Origin: Streptosporangiaceae bacterium
Lineage (GTDB): Bacteria; Actinomycetota; Actinomycetes; Streptosporangiales; Streptosporangiaceae
Direction: 5' to 3'
Assembly: GCA_030038715.1 (NCBI GenBank)
Contig: JASHSO010000607.1
Location: 1-12,852 of the forward strand
Length of the DNA stretch: 12,852 bases
Shown: positions 1 to 7,987 of the stretch, one piece after another
Layout: each line of letters begins with the position of its first letter
Position numbering within the stretch: position 1 is the first letter of the stretch
Notes under the pieces: model-generated
Told to the model about the DNA's origin: nothing
Seen by the model: the letters and a program-made list of their open reading frames with translations, nothing else
Databases searched by the model: none
Made by a program: the position numbers and the translations under genes

Positions 1-1792
1 ACGTGGGAGTGCCGGACACTCCGCTCAGGTCGGCGGAGTCGACGTCCTCGGCGATCCGGGCCTCGCCGACCCGCTTGGCCAAATCATCGGCGAATTTGCC
101 AATCACAAGGCCGATGTCGGCCGCGTACCCCATCAGGTCCTTGGCGCTCAGCAGGCCCTGGTGCTCCAGCAGCGCATCGTGCATCTCCCAGAACTTCCCC
201 TGCCTGGCCGCGGCCTCCGCCCCCTCGGCGGCAAGCTGGGCGTGCGGGTGTACGTCGCTCAATGGGAGGTGACGCCATACGTAGCGGACGTCGCCGTAAT
301 CGGCGAGCAGTTCTCGGATCGCTGCTTCCGCCTGACCGCAGTACGGGCACTCGAAGTCGCCGTATTCCACGAGCGTGATCGAGGCGTCCGCCGGGCCCCG
401 GGTGTGGTCTCGCTTCGGGTCGACCGGCACGGCCAGGTCAATAATGGTCCCTGCGGTGCCAAGCAGGGCACGCAGCCGCCGCCGTCTGGGCAGCAGCGCG
501 GTGAGGCGGAAGACAGCCCAGGTGAGCGCGGAGGCAGCAAGCGCGGCGGACAGGATGCCCACCTTGGCCTCGGCTAGCCGCGTGCCGTGGAAGGCCAGCG
601 ATGCGATCAGCAGCGACACGATGAAGCCGATTCCGGCGATCGTGCCGGCGCCTATGACGGCCGCCCAGCCGATCGGCGGTCGGATCCGGCCGCGGCTGAC
701 CCAGGTGATCAGCCGCGCCCCGGCTACGGTGCCGGCGGGCTTGCCGACGACATAGCCGATCATGATCCCCAGCGTGACTGGCGAGCTGTAAGCACGGCCG
801 AGGAAGCTTGCGCTGATCACGATGCCCGCGTTGGACAGGGCGAACAGCGGCACGATCAGGTAACTGGACCAGGGGTGGAAAAGCTGCTGCAGGCGGTCAT
901 TGGGTGACAGCGCTGCCCGCACGCGCTCCCGTGCGGCGCTGGCCAGCTCGGGCGTCGGCTGCTCGCGGAACAGCCGGAACTCCTCGGCTGCGCGCTCCAG
1001 GTCGCTGCGCGCAGCCGGATGTGCCAGCGCGAGAAGGCCCATGACTAGGCCGACAACCACCGGATCGACGCCGGATTCGAAGAACGCGATCCAGGCGCCG
1101 ACGCCGAGTACGAGATACGCGGCGCCGTTCCGGAAGCCGGTACCCCGCCCCACGGCGACTACGACCAGGATCGCGAGCCCAACCGCGAGCGCGACCAAGT
1201 CGATGTGACCGCTGTAGGCCGCGGCGATGATGACGATCCCCGCCACGTCGTCCACGATCGCGAATGTCAGCAGGTACGTCCGAACCCGGTCCGGGACCCC
1301 GGCGCCGACCAGGGCAAGCATGCCGAGCGCGAAGGCGGTGTCAGTGGACATCGCGGCGCCCCAGCCGACTGCCGTGGCACTGCCCGCGTTGATGGCCAGG
1401 TAGATCCCGATCGGGACGATCATCCCGGCCAAGCCGACGACCAGAGGCAGCGCGAGCCGCCGCCGCTCCCGCAGCTCGCCCATGTCGAACTCGCGCCGTG
1501 CCTCGAGCCCGGCCACCAGGAAGAAGAACGCCATCAGCCCCGCGTTCACCCAGCCGTGCAGGTCGTCGCCCAGCTCGGCGGTGCCGATCCGGACCGACAG
1601 CCGCGTGCCCCAGAACGAGTCATACGACGATGAGCTGACGTTCGCCCAGATCAGGGCGATGACCGTCGCCGCGAGCAGGAACACCGCGCTGCCGGTCTCG
1701 GTGCGCAGGAACCGGCGCAGCGGGGTGTTGCGCTCTTGGCTCCAGACGGTCTTGGGTGAAGGCCGCGATGCGAGTGGCTCGGTTCCCGTCAC
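1..1792 (-). CDS. nhaA: NhaA Na+/H+ antiporter fused to DsbA domain (partial)
   Basis: Membrane antiporter that exchanges Na+ for H+, with a C-terminal DsbA/thioredoxin-like domain. Reading the minus strand from a GTG at 1792 gives 597 codons without a stop before the window edge. Residues about 35-435 are the hydrophobic NhaA core. They hold the hallmark acidic residues: D151 in STDTAFALG, D181/D182 in IVDDVAGI, and a lysine, K351, in GYVVGKPAG. The ESGV segment near 239-242 is also typical. After a basic linker (about 435-470) comes SITLVEYGDFECPYCG, a DsbA-like active site with CPYC at 482-485. The domain breaks off at SGTPT, the cis-proline loop, so roughly the last 40 residues lie outside the window. 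This two-domain architecture is known in actinobacteria. The start is uncertain: an in-frame GTG also lies at 1816, and neither has a strong ribosome site. Family call is firm; the redox role of the tail is inferred. Confidence 0.93.
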   Translation of the reverse strand, partial: MTGTEPLASRPSPKTVWSQERNTPLRRFLRTETGSAVFLLAATVIALIWANVSSSSYDSFWGTRLSVRIGTAELGDDLHGWVNAGLMAFFFLVAGLEARREFDMGELRERRRLALPLVVGLAGMIVPIGIYLAINAGSATAVGWGAAMSTDTAFALGMLALVGAGVPDRVRTYLLTFAIVDDVAGIVIIAAAYSGHIDLVALAVGLAILVVVAVGRGTGFRNGAAYLVLGVGAWIAFFESGVDPVVVGLVMGLLALAHPAARSDLERAAEEFRLFREQPTPELASAARERVRAALSPNDRLQQLFHPWSSYLIVPLFALSNAGIVISASFLGRAYSSPVTLGIMIGYVVGKPAGTVAGARLITWVSRGRIRPPIGWAAVIGAGTIAGIGFIVSLLIASLAFHGTRLAEAKVGILSAALAASALTWAVFRLTALLPRRRRLRALLGTAGTIIDLAVPVDPKRDHTRGPADASITLVEYGDFECPYCGQAEAAIRELLADYGDVRYVWRHLPLSDVHPHAQLAAEGAEAAARQGKFWEMHDALLEHQGLLSAKDLMGYAADIGLVIGKFADDLAKRVGEARIAEDVDSADLSGVSGTPT

Positions 1793-1890
1793 ACCGCAAT
1801 TCTCGTCCCAGGCCACGCGACCGCCCGGTACCCCGTGCGGTGACGGCTGCGAACGGGAAGGGAGCGGAACCCTCCAGCGTTGGCACAAGC
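1793..1890. promoter_or_regulatory. divergent intergenic region nhaA / frnE-like
   Basis: This 98-bp gap separates the divergently read nhaA-dsbA and FrnE-like genes, and must hold promoters for both if the chosen starts are right. A GA-rich stretch (GGGAAGGGAGCGG, about 1855-1867) resembles a ribosome site but lies too far, over 20 nt, from GTG 1891. A GAGAAT hexamer lies 6 nt upstream of the nhaA GTG on the minus strand and could be a weak -10 for a leaderless transcript. No clear operator dyad was seen. Confidence 0.35.
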
Positions 1891-2535
1891 GTGCGAGTAG
1901 AGATCTGGTCCGACCTGGTATGCCCCTGGTGCTACCTCGGCAAGCGACGCTTCGAGCAGGCGGTGGAGCACTTCGAGCATGGCGACGAGATCGAGGTCGT
2001 CTATCGCTCGTTCGAGCTGGACCCAACGGCTCCCCATGGCCGGACGACTCCCACAGTTCAGGTCCTGGCCAGCAAGTACGGGATGAGCGCCGGCCAGGCG
2101 GAGAGCGCGCAGCGGCAGATGGAGCAGCGCGCAGCGCAGGACGGGCTGACGTTCCGCATGGCAAGCTTGCGCAGCGGCAACACCAGGGATGCGCACCGGC
2201 TGGTGCATCTTGCCAAGGCGCGGGGCAAGCAGTCAGGCCTGATGGAGGCGCTGCACCGGGCGTACTTCACCGAGCAGGAGTCCATCTTCGATCACGCCTC
2301 GCTGACTCGGGTGGCCGTCGGCGCCGGGCTGGACTCCGGCGAGGTCGGCCGGGTCCTGGCCGGCGACGAGTACGGCCCCGCTGTGCAGGCAGACGAGGAA
2401 GCGGCGCGGTTGCTCGGCGTGAGCGGGGTCCCGTTCTTCGTGATCGACCGCCGCTACGCCGTGTCCGGGGCACAGCCGCCCGCAACGATTCTGGAAGCCC
2501 TGGAGCTGGCAAGAGCCGAAGCCGGGGCGGCCTGA
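1891..2535 (+). CDS. FrnE-type DsbA family oxidoreductase
   Basis: A 214-residue cytoplasmic thioredoxin-fold protein of the DsbA/FrnE family, likely a disulfide oxidoreductase or isomerase. The N-terminus reads VEIWSDLVCPWCYLGKRRFE, with the CPWC active site at residues 11-14. The long helical insertion follows (about 60-150, with the family-typical NTRDAHRLVHLAK stretch). The cis-proline loop GVSGVPFF has P181. No signal peptide is present. I chose GTG 1891 because family members start just before the VEIWSD strand. An upstream in-frame GTG at 1840 is possible, and the still longer open frame from 1756 adds Arg/Pro-rich sequence that overlaps the nhaA start on the other strand. None of these starts has a well-placed Shine-Dalgarno. 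The gene is divergent from the NhaA-DsbA fusion, so two DsbA-fold proteins share one control region. Confidence 0.9.
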   Translation: MRVEIWSDLVCPWCYLGKRRFEQAVEHFEHGDEIEVVYRSFELDPTAPHGRTTPTVQVLASKYGMSAGQAESAQRQMEQRAAQDGLTFRMASLRSGNTRDAHRLVHLAKARGKQSGLMEALHRAYFTEQESIFDHASLTRVAVGAGLDSGEVGRVLAGDEYGPAVQADEEAARLLGVSGVPFFVIDRRYAVSGAQPPATILEALELARAEAGAA

Positions 2536-2537
2536 GG

Positions 2538-3323
2538 CTATCTGGTGCGGAGCTCAGATTCGGGTAACGGCTGGCCCGGGCCGACCAGCCCGCTCTCGTA
2601 GGCCAGCACGACGGCCTGGACGCGGTCGCGAAGCTGGAGCTTGGCCAGGATGCGGGCCACATGCGTCTTGATCGTCGCTTCGCTGAGAACGAGCGTGTCG
2701 GCTAGCTCGGCGTTGCTCAGGCCGGTGGCCAGCAGCCGGAGCACCTCAAGTTCCCGCGGTGTCAACTCGGAGAGGTGGACGCCTTGCACGGCCGGGCGGC
2801 TGGCAGACGGCGGTGCGAACCGCTCGATCAGCCGCCGCGTGATCGATGGCGCGAGCAGCGCGTCGCCGGCCCGAACCATGCGCACTGCCGCTACGAGCTG
2901 CTCGGGCGAGACGTCCTTGAGCAGGAAGCCACTGGCTCCAGCGGTCAGTGCCGCATAAACGTACTGGTCGAGATCGAAGGTGGTCAGGATGATGATCCGG
3001 CAGCCGCTGGCAGCCGGGGCGGCCAGGATCCGGCGAGTGGCTTCCAGGCCGTCCATCTCCGGCATCCGGATGTCCATGAGGACCACGTCCGGCCGGAACT
3101 TGAGCACAGCGGCGACAGCCTCGGTACCGTCTGCCGCCTCAGCCACGACGGGCACGCCAGCCGCGCTGAGTATCAGCCGGAACCCGCCGCGGACCAGCGC
3201 CTGATCGTCCGCGATCACGACACGCGGCTCGGTGGGCTGTGCTGGAGCGGGCTGCGCCGGAGCGGGCTGCGCTGCGGCGGGCTGCGTTCCGGCGGGTTGC
3301 TGCGACTCCGCCGGCTGCATCAT
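2538..3323 (-). CDS. NarL/LuxR-type response regulator
   Basis: Cytoplasmic two-component response regulator, 261 residues. The receiver domain (about 33-150) has the acidic pair D39/D40, phospho-acceptor D84 in VVLMDIRMPEMDG, T114/T115 and K136 in FLLKD. A LuxR-type helix-turn-helix follows at about 188-250 (LSELTPRELEVLRLLATG, then SEATIKTHVARILAKL). The first 30 residues are an unusual Gln-Pro-Ala-rich extension built from AQPAP repeats, where most family members start almost directly at the receiver. The ATG at 3321-3323 overlaps the kinase stop (ATGA), so the two are co-transcribed and probably translationally coupled. A second ATG follows at once (Met-Met). The likely targets are its own operon and the divergent ABC transporter, by position only. 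The gene is convergent with the FrnE-like gene, with a 2-bp gap and no terminator between them. Confidence 0.95.
   Translation of the reverse strand: MMQPAESQQPAGTQPAAAQPAPAQPAPAQPTEPRVVIADDQALVRGGFRLILSAAGVPVVAEAADGTEAVAAVLKFRPDVVLMDIRMPEMDGLEATRRILAAPAASGCRIIILTTFDLDQYVYAALTAGASGFLLKDVSPEQLVAAVRMVRAGDALLAPSITRRLIERFAPPSASRPAVQGVHLSELTPRELEVLRLLATGLSNAELADTLVLSEATIKTHVARILAKLQLRDRVQAVVLAYESGLVGPGQPLPESELRTR
3235..3309 (-). repeat. 15-bp tandem repeat coding AQPAP
   Basis: Five consecutive imperfect 15-bp units begin at 3235, 3250, 3265, 3280 and 3295. They share the lead GGCTG on the plus strand, or GGTTG in the last unit. Units 1-3 match best and unit 5 has diverged. On the coding strand they give the Ala-Gln-Pro-Ala-Pro-like N-terminal extension of the response regulator. 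The period is a multiple of three, so copy-number change would keep the frame. Confidence 0.8.
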
Positions 3324-4687
3324 GATCGCCCGGCCGCGCTCGCCTGGACAACCCAGCCGGGCTGGCTTCCGAGCGCGGTCAGCGGGCCGGTCGCGTCTGG
3401 TGGTTCAACCGGCAGCCGAGCGCGCACCCGCCACCCGCCGCCGGGCCGCGGCCCGGCTTCCAGCGAGCCTCCGTAGATGGCGATGCGCTCGCGCAAGCCG
3501 AGCAACCCGCGCCGGTCGCCGACCGGGACCGCCGGCATGGCTGCCGGGAAGGGCGGGCCGTCATCGGCGACATCGACCACGAGGTCGATGTCTGTGAGTT
3601 CGAGGCGTACCGATGTCTTCGCCTTGCCGCCGTGCTTGAGCACGTTCGTGAGCGCCTCCTGGACGATGCGGAAGGCCGCCAAGTCCAGCCCGGGCGGCAG
3701 ATCGTGAAGTCCACCGCTGACCTGCAGCTCGACCGGAAGCCCCGCCGCGGTGACCCGCTCGATCAGCGGCCTGAGCTGCCGCAGGCCCGGCTGCGGGTGG
3801 AGTTCCTCGGCACCGGGCTCGGCACCCTCAGCATGCGCCGCCGCGCGCGGGCTGAGCAGGCCGAGGAGGTGGCGCAGCTCCGCCATGGCCGTCCGGCCGC
3901 TGGCCTCCACAGCCAGCAGTGCCTGCCTCGCATCACCCGGCGACTCCGCGAGTACCTGCCTGGCCGCGCCAGCCTGCACGATCATCACGCTGACGTTGTG
4001 AGTTACCACGTCGTGCAGCTCGCTTGCGATGCGCGCCCGCTCCAGCCGGACCGCACGGCGGGTCGCAGCCTCGTGCTCGGCCTGCGCGCGACGGATACGG
4101 TCACCGGCGTACACCACGGCGCCGAAGACCGCGATCGAGACCAACGACACCAGCACGAGAAGCCCGCCCACCCGGGTTGGTCCGGCCGCAGCCGTCTCAA
4201 GCCCGGGCAGCCCCGGAGCGACCGGGGTGACGATGCCGTCTGGAAGGACCTTGACTCCGCTGACAGCCGACGACGGCACCCGCCAGAAGGTCACGGCGAC
4301 GATCACGCCCGCCGGGGCCAGTGCGAGCAGCGCCGCACCGCGGAACCGGCTGTGCACCGCCGCGGAATAGCCGGCGAAGACTATCGCGAAGAAGATCACG
4401 TCAGTCGCGCTGTTCCGTTCGGCGACAGCGGCGACCAGGACCACGAGGAACACACTCAGCGGGTACCGCCGACGCACTGCCAGCGGCGCGGACGCGATGA
4501 CCGCCGCCTCGACGGCCGCAGGGCCGCCCTGCTTGGCGGCGAGCAGCCCGACCGCCATGACCAGTGCGGCGATAAGGACGTCGATGACGACCGAGCGCCT
4601 GGGCAGCGGCATTCGGGGCTCGGCCGACCGGGCGAACGCCACTAGCTGGCGAAGCCTGCCGGGCTCGGCCGCCGTGACCTCAGTCAT
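3320..4687 (-). CDS. HisKA_3-type sensor histidine kinase
   Basis: Membrane sensor kinase of the NarX/DesK-like (HPK7) class, 455 residues from the ATG at 4687. The N-terminal half has about five hydrophobic segments (about 33-52, 55-72, 76-90, 97-133 and 172-195). The 135-170 region is a polar loop. A short coiled stretch then leads to the dimerisation/phospho-acceptor helix with H225 in ELHDVVTHNVS. The ATPase domain has an N-box (EALTNVLKHG, N348), G1 (VADDGPPFP) and G2 (GLLGLRERI). No large extracellular sensor domain is visible, so it may sense the membrane or its cognate transporter. The open frame extends 38 codons further upstream, but that sequence is weakly protein-like and would eat most of the divergent promoter region. 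A GTG at 4705 is an alternative. The gene overlaps the response regulator by 4 nt. Confidence 0.93.
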   Translation of the reverse strand: MTEVTAAEPGRLRQLVAFARSAEPRMPLPRRSVVIDVLIAALVMAVGLLAAKQGGPAAVEAAVIASAPLAVRRRYPLSVFLVVLVAAVAERNSATDVIFFAIVFAGYSAAVHSRFRGAALLALAPAGVIVAVTFWRVPSSAVSGVKVLPDGIVTPVAPGLPGLETAAAGPTRVGGLLVLVSLVSIAVFGAVVYAGDRIRRAQAEHEAATRRAVRLERARIASELHDVVTHNVSVMIVQAGAARQVLAESPGDARQALLAVEASGRTAMAELRHLLGLLSPRAAAHAEGAEPGAEELHPQPGLRQLRPLIERVTAAGLPVELQVSGGLHDLPPGLDLAAFRIVQEALTNVLKHGGKAKTSVRLELTDIDLVVDVADDGPPFPAAMPAVPVGDRRGLLGLRERIAIYGGSLEAGPRPGGGWRVRARLPVEPPDATGPLTALGSQPGWVVQASAAGRS

Positions 4688-4848
4688 GCACCCATTGTCA
4701 CCCACCGGCGACAGTCTTCCGTCGGCTGCGCTGAGTAGCCACGTACACCAAAAGGATGACCCGCGCTCACCATCCCCCGGAGCACCCTGCGCCTTCTGCA
4801 TCGCACGGCTGACGCGGACGGTCCATCGCTCGGCTTAGGGTCCGCTCC
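4688..4848. promoter_or_regulatory. shared divergent region, TCS operon / ABC operon
   Basis: 161 bp between the kinase start (minus) and the ABC ATPase start (plus). I see no protein-like frame that must belong here. A TAGGGT hexamer at 4836-4841 fits the actinobacterial TAnnnT -10 pattern and ends 7 nt before the ATPase ATG, consistent with a leaderless transcript. Its AGGG could equally act as the ribosome site. A CTGACG at 4809-4814 resembles a -35 but the 21-nt spacing is long. On the minus strand GACAAT (4694-4699) lies 6 nt before the kinase ATG. The response regulator is the obvious candidate to bind here, but I found no convincing dyad. Confidence 0.4.
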
Positions 4849-5565
4849 ATGGACGCTCTCATACAGCTCAGTGACGTTACCAAGCGCTACGACGCCGGCG
4901 GCCACCCCGCCGTGGATCGCGTCAGCCTGACCGTTGCACCCGGGGAGGCCGTGGCTGTGATGGGCCCGTCCGGCAGCGGCAAGTCCACGCTCCTCAACCT
5001 CATTGCCGGACTGGACCGGCCGACGTCCGGCACAGTGACCGTGGCCGGGCAGCGGATCGACACGCTGAGCGAAACCGGAGTGGCCAGGTTCCGGCGCCAG
5101 CGAATCGGCATGATCTTCCAGTTCTTCAACCTGCTGGACGACCTGACCGTCGCCGATAATGTCCTGCTGCCGGCTCAGCTCTCAGGGTTGCGGGCCGCCC
5201 AGGCTCGGGCCAGGACTGCCGAGCTGCTGGCGGCGCTGCGGATCGACAGACATGCCGACGCTTTCCCCGCGCGGCTGTCCGGCGGGGAGCGGCAGCGTGT
5301 CGCGATCGCGCGCGCGCTGGTGAACAGGCCCGTGCTGTTGCTGGCCGACGAGCCCACCGGAGCGCTGGACACCGCGACCGGCGAGGAGATCGGCGAGCTG
5401 CTGCGTGACCTGAACTCCTCGGGCCAGACCATGGTCCTGGTCACGCACAACCCCGACCTCGCGGCGCGGTACGCCCGGCGCACGGTGCACATCGTAGACG
5501 GACAGGTCAGGAGCGACGTTGTCATCGGCTCGTCGACCGACCTGGCTGGGCAGGTGCTGCCGTGA
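4849..5565 (+). CDS. ABC transporter ATPase, MacB/LolD type
   Basis: Nucleotide-binding subunit of an ABC transporter, 238 residues, complete. Motifs in order: Walker A GPSGSGKST (39-47); Q-loop Q91 in MIFQFFNLL; signature LSGGERQR (143-150); Walker B with D167 and catalytic E168 in LLLADEPTGALD; switch histidine H200 in VLVTHNPD. The wording of these motifs, especially FFNLL after the Q-loop and DEPTGALD, is that of the MacB/LolD/FtsE-like subfamily that works with FtsX-type permeases rather than classical six-helix exporters. The stop overlaps the permease GTG by 4 nt (GTGA), so the two subunits are co-translated. The ATPase acts at the inner face of the cytoplasmic membrane. Start ATG 4849 fits family length. 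The substrate cannot be read from this subunit. Confidence 0.96.
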   Translation: MDALIQLSDVTKRYDAGGHPAVDRVSLTVAPGEAVAVMGPSGSGKSTLLNLIAGLDRPTSGTVTVAGQRIDTLSETGVARFRRQRIGMIFQFFNLLDDLTVADNVLLPAQLSGLRAAQARARTAELLAALRIDRHADAFPARLSGGERQRVAIARALVNRPVLLLADEPTGALDTATGEEIGELLRDLNSSGQTMVLVTHNPDLAARYARRTVHIVDGQVRSDVVIGSSTDLAGQVLP

Positions 5566-7985
5566 TCCGCGGCCCGGTGAGCCGTGCGGTGCGGGGCGGG
5601 CTGACCCGCCGCCGGGTCCAGACCATCGTGATCGGCCTGGTTCTGCTGATCTCCACCGGCGCGTCCGTGCTGGCCCTGGCCATCGTCGTGGACTCCAACG
5701 CGCCGTTCGACCACGCCTTCGCCGCCCAGCACGGTGCGGACGAGGTCGCGAGCATCGATTCCGCCAAGGCCACTGCCGCGCAACTCGCCGCCACCAGCAA
5801 GCTGCCGGTAGTGACGGCTGCGTCAGGGCCGTTTGCCGAGGTGACCGTCGCTGCCGACATCAGCGCTACGCCAGGGTGCACTCCCGGGCCGGGAAATCCG
5901 TGCTTGATCGGCGGCAGCCTCCCGCCAATGACACTGGTAGGGCGCGCCACACTAGGCGGACAGGTGGACGACCTCACCTTGCAGTCCGGCCACTGGGCCA
6001 CCAAGCCGGGGCAGGTCGTGCTGGACGGCAGCGGATCCGGACCCGAGGTCGGGCTACCGCTGGGTGCCAGGCTCGTGATCACCTCCGCCCCGGGCAAGCC
6101 GACGCTGACGGTCGTCGGGATCGCCAGTTCGATCACCGGGTCAGCGGCCGGCTGGGTCGCGCCGAGCGAGATCTTCGGGCTGAGCCCGCGTGGCGCTCCG
6201 GCCAGCGCGCAGATGCTCTACCGGTTCAAGGCTGCGGGCAGCTCGGCCGAGCTGACCGCGGACATGGCCGCAGTCGCGCGGGCGCTGCCGGTCGGCGCGG
6301 TGAGCGGCTCGCAGTCTTACCTTGCGGCCAAGGCCCAGGAGTCGGGGAACATCGCGCCGTTCGTGCCGTTCCTGTTCGCATTCGGAGTCATCGGCATGGT
6401 GATGTCGGTGCTGATCGTTGCCAACGTAGTCAGCAGCGCCGTGGTGGCCGGGTACCGGCGAATCGGGATACTCAAGAGCATCGGCTTCACCCCGGGCCAG
6501 GTTCTCGCGGCCTATACCGGACAGGCTGCCATTCCCGCCGTGGTGGGCTGCCTCGGCGGAGTGCTTGCCGGGAATCTCGTCGCCGCCCCGGTGCTGGCCC
6601 AGACAGCCAGTGCCTACGGGGTCGGGGCGCTGGCTGTGCCGGTCTGGGTAGACGTGACTGTGCCGGGGGTCATGCTCTGCCTGGTCGGCGCAGCTGCGGT
6701 CCTGCCTGCACTGCGGGCGGGCAGGCTCAGCGCTGTGCAGGCGATCGCCACCGGGCGTGCGCCGCGCACCGGCCGTGGCCATATTGCGCACCGCCTGCTC
6801 GGCAGGCTCGCGTTGCCGAGGCCCGTGACCATCGGGCTGGCGGCGCCGTTTGCCCGTCCTGCGCGTACGGCTGTGACGCTGGTCGCGGTACTGCTCGGCG
6901 CGGCCACGGTGACTCTCGCCGTCGGGCTTAGCACCTCGCTGAACATGGTCGTCACAGCGCTGTCACACGCGAAGGCCCAGCCCGTGCAGGTCTTCGACCC
7001 CGCAGGGTCAGGCGCGGGCGGCGGCCTTGTGCACATCAAGGGTCCCGGGGGCCCGCAGCCGCCAGCGATATCCCCGGCGGCGGCACAGCGGGCCATCGAG
7101 GCTGCCCTCCGCGCACAGCCTGGCACGCTGCACTATGTCGCCGAGGCCGACCAGCAGGTCAGTGTTGCCGGGTTGTCCCAGCAGGTCCCGGTGACCGCGT
7201 TCCGCGGGGACGCGAGCTGGACCGGGTACGACATGGTCACCGGTCACTGGTACACCGGTCCCGGCCAGGTTGACGTGTCGGCCGGCTTCCTGACCCTGAC
7301 CGGCGATTCCGTCGGCGGCACGATCACTATCCTGAGCGGCAGCCGGCAGGTAACTGCGCGGATCGTGGGCGAGGTCTTCCAGGGCGGACCGCAGCTGATC
7401 ACCGACTGGCAGACGCTGGCCGCGGTTCAGCCCGGCCTCGCGGCCAATAAGTTCGACCTAGGGTTGCGGCCGGGCACCAGCGAAGCGGCCTACATCCAGG
7501 GACTGCAGAGCCGACTTGGCCAGCAATACCCGGTCGTCTCGAACCAGCGGAACTCGACTGTCGTCGACTTGATGATCGGCCTGATCGGCACGCTCACGCT
7601 GCTGCTCACCATCGTCGCCGGACTCGGCGTGCTGAACACCGTGGTGCTGCACACCAGGGAGCGCGTGCATGATCTCGGGGTGTTCAAGGCGGTCGGCATG
7701 ACGCCGCGCCAGACCATCGCCATGGTCGTGTGCTGGGTCGCGGGCATTGGCCTGATCGCGGGCCTGATCGCCGTCCCGGCGGGCATCTTCCTGCACGGGG
7801 TCGTGTTGCCCGCCATGGCCAACGCGGCAGACGTCGGCCTGCCCTCCAACCTGCTGAACGTCTACCACCCGGTCGAAATCGCCGTCCTGGCGCTGGCCGG
7901 CCTGGCCATCGCGGTCGCCGGGTCCCTACTTCCAGCGAGCTGGGCGGCTGCCACGAGGACGGCGTCCGTCCTGCACGCCGAATAA
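5562..7985 (+). CDS. FtsX-family ABC permease, two modules
   Basis: Large ABC permease, 807 residues, starting at a GTG overlapping the ATPase stop. A first membrane helix (about 20-43) is followed by an extracytoplasmic domain (44-260). FtsX core 1 has helices at about 265-290, 315-345 and 365-385 and the cytoplasmic motif YRRIGILKSIGFTPGQ. A further helix (about 430-455) leads to a second extracytoplasmic domain (460-665). FtsX core 2 (668-800) has helices near 668-692, 718-745 and 770-795 and the matching motif RERVHDLGVFKAVGMTPRQ. The permease thus carries two FtsX modules in one chain, the layout often seen in actinobacterial transporters paired with a single ATPase. Such systems move lipids, peptides or antimicrobials, or transmit force to cell-wall enzymes. 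The neighbouring two-component pair suggests induction by an envelope stress or antibiotic, which is inference. Confidence 0.94.
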   Translation: MIRGPVSRAVRGGLTRRRVQTIVIGLVLLISTGASVLALAIVVDSNAPFDHAFAAQHGADEVASIDSAKATAAQLAATSKLPVVTAASGPFAEVTVAADISATPGCTPGPGNPCLIGGSLPPMTLVGRATLGGQVDDLTLQSGHWATKPGQVVLDGSGSGPEVGLPLGARLVITSAPGKPTLTVVGIASSITGSAAGWVAPSEIFGLSPRGAPASAQMLYRFKAAGSSAELTADMAAVARALPVGAVSGSQSYLAAKAQESGNIAPFVPFLFAFGVIGMVMSVLIVANVVSSAVVAGYRRIGILKSIGFTPGQVLAAYTGQAAIPAVVGCLGGVLAGNLVAAPVLAQTASAYGVGALAVPVWVDVTVPGVMLCLVGAAAVLPALRAGRLSAVQAIATGRAPRTGRGHIAHRLLGRLALPRPVTIGLAAPFARPARTAVTLVAVLLGAATVTLAVGLSTSLNMVVTALSHAKAQPVQVFDPAGSGAGGGLVHIKGPGGPQPPAISPAAAQRAIEAALRAQPGTLHYVAEADQQVSVAGLSQQVPVTAFRGDASWTGYDMVTGHWYTGPGQVDVSAGFLTLTGDSVGGTITILSGSRQVTARIVGEVFQGGPQLITDWQTLAAVQPGLAANKFDLGLRPGTSEAAYIQGLQSRLGQQYPVVSNQRNSTVVDLMIGLIGTLTLLLTIVAGLGVLNTVVLHTRERVHDLGVFKAVGMTPRQTIAMVVCWVAGIGLIAGLIAVPAGIFLHGVVLPAMANAADVGLPSNLLNVYHPVEIAVLALAGLAIAVAGSLLPASWAAATRTASVLHAE

Positions 7986-7987
7986 CG

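Noticed and set aside
1482..2567. 361-codon open frame on the plus strand
   Set aside because: It crosses the divergent nhaA and FrnE-like genes in other frames, is Arg/Ser/Pro-rich with no motif, and disappears once the conserved families are placed. It is a GC-driven shadow.
3235..3309. CRISPR-like array
   Set aside because: Units are only 15 bp, contiguous without spacers, in frame and protein coding.
3632..4645. 337-codon plus-strand frame opposite the histidine kinase
   Set aside because: It is antisense to a gene with intact H-, N- and G-boxes, and the product is charged low-complexity sequence without a domain.
5519..6931. 470-codon open frame on the plus strand
   Set aside because: It overlaps the FtsX permease in another frame and has the Arg/Gly/Ala-rich composition typical of off-frame high-GC DNA; the permease frame has clear helices and motifs.
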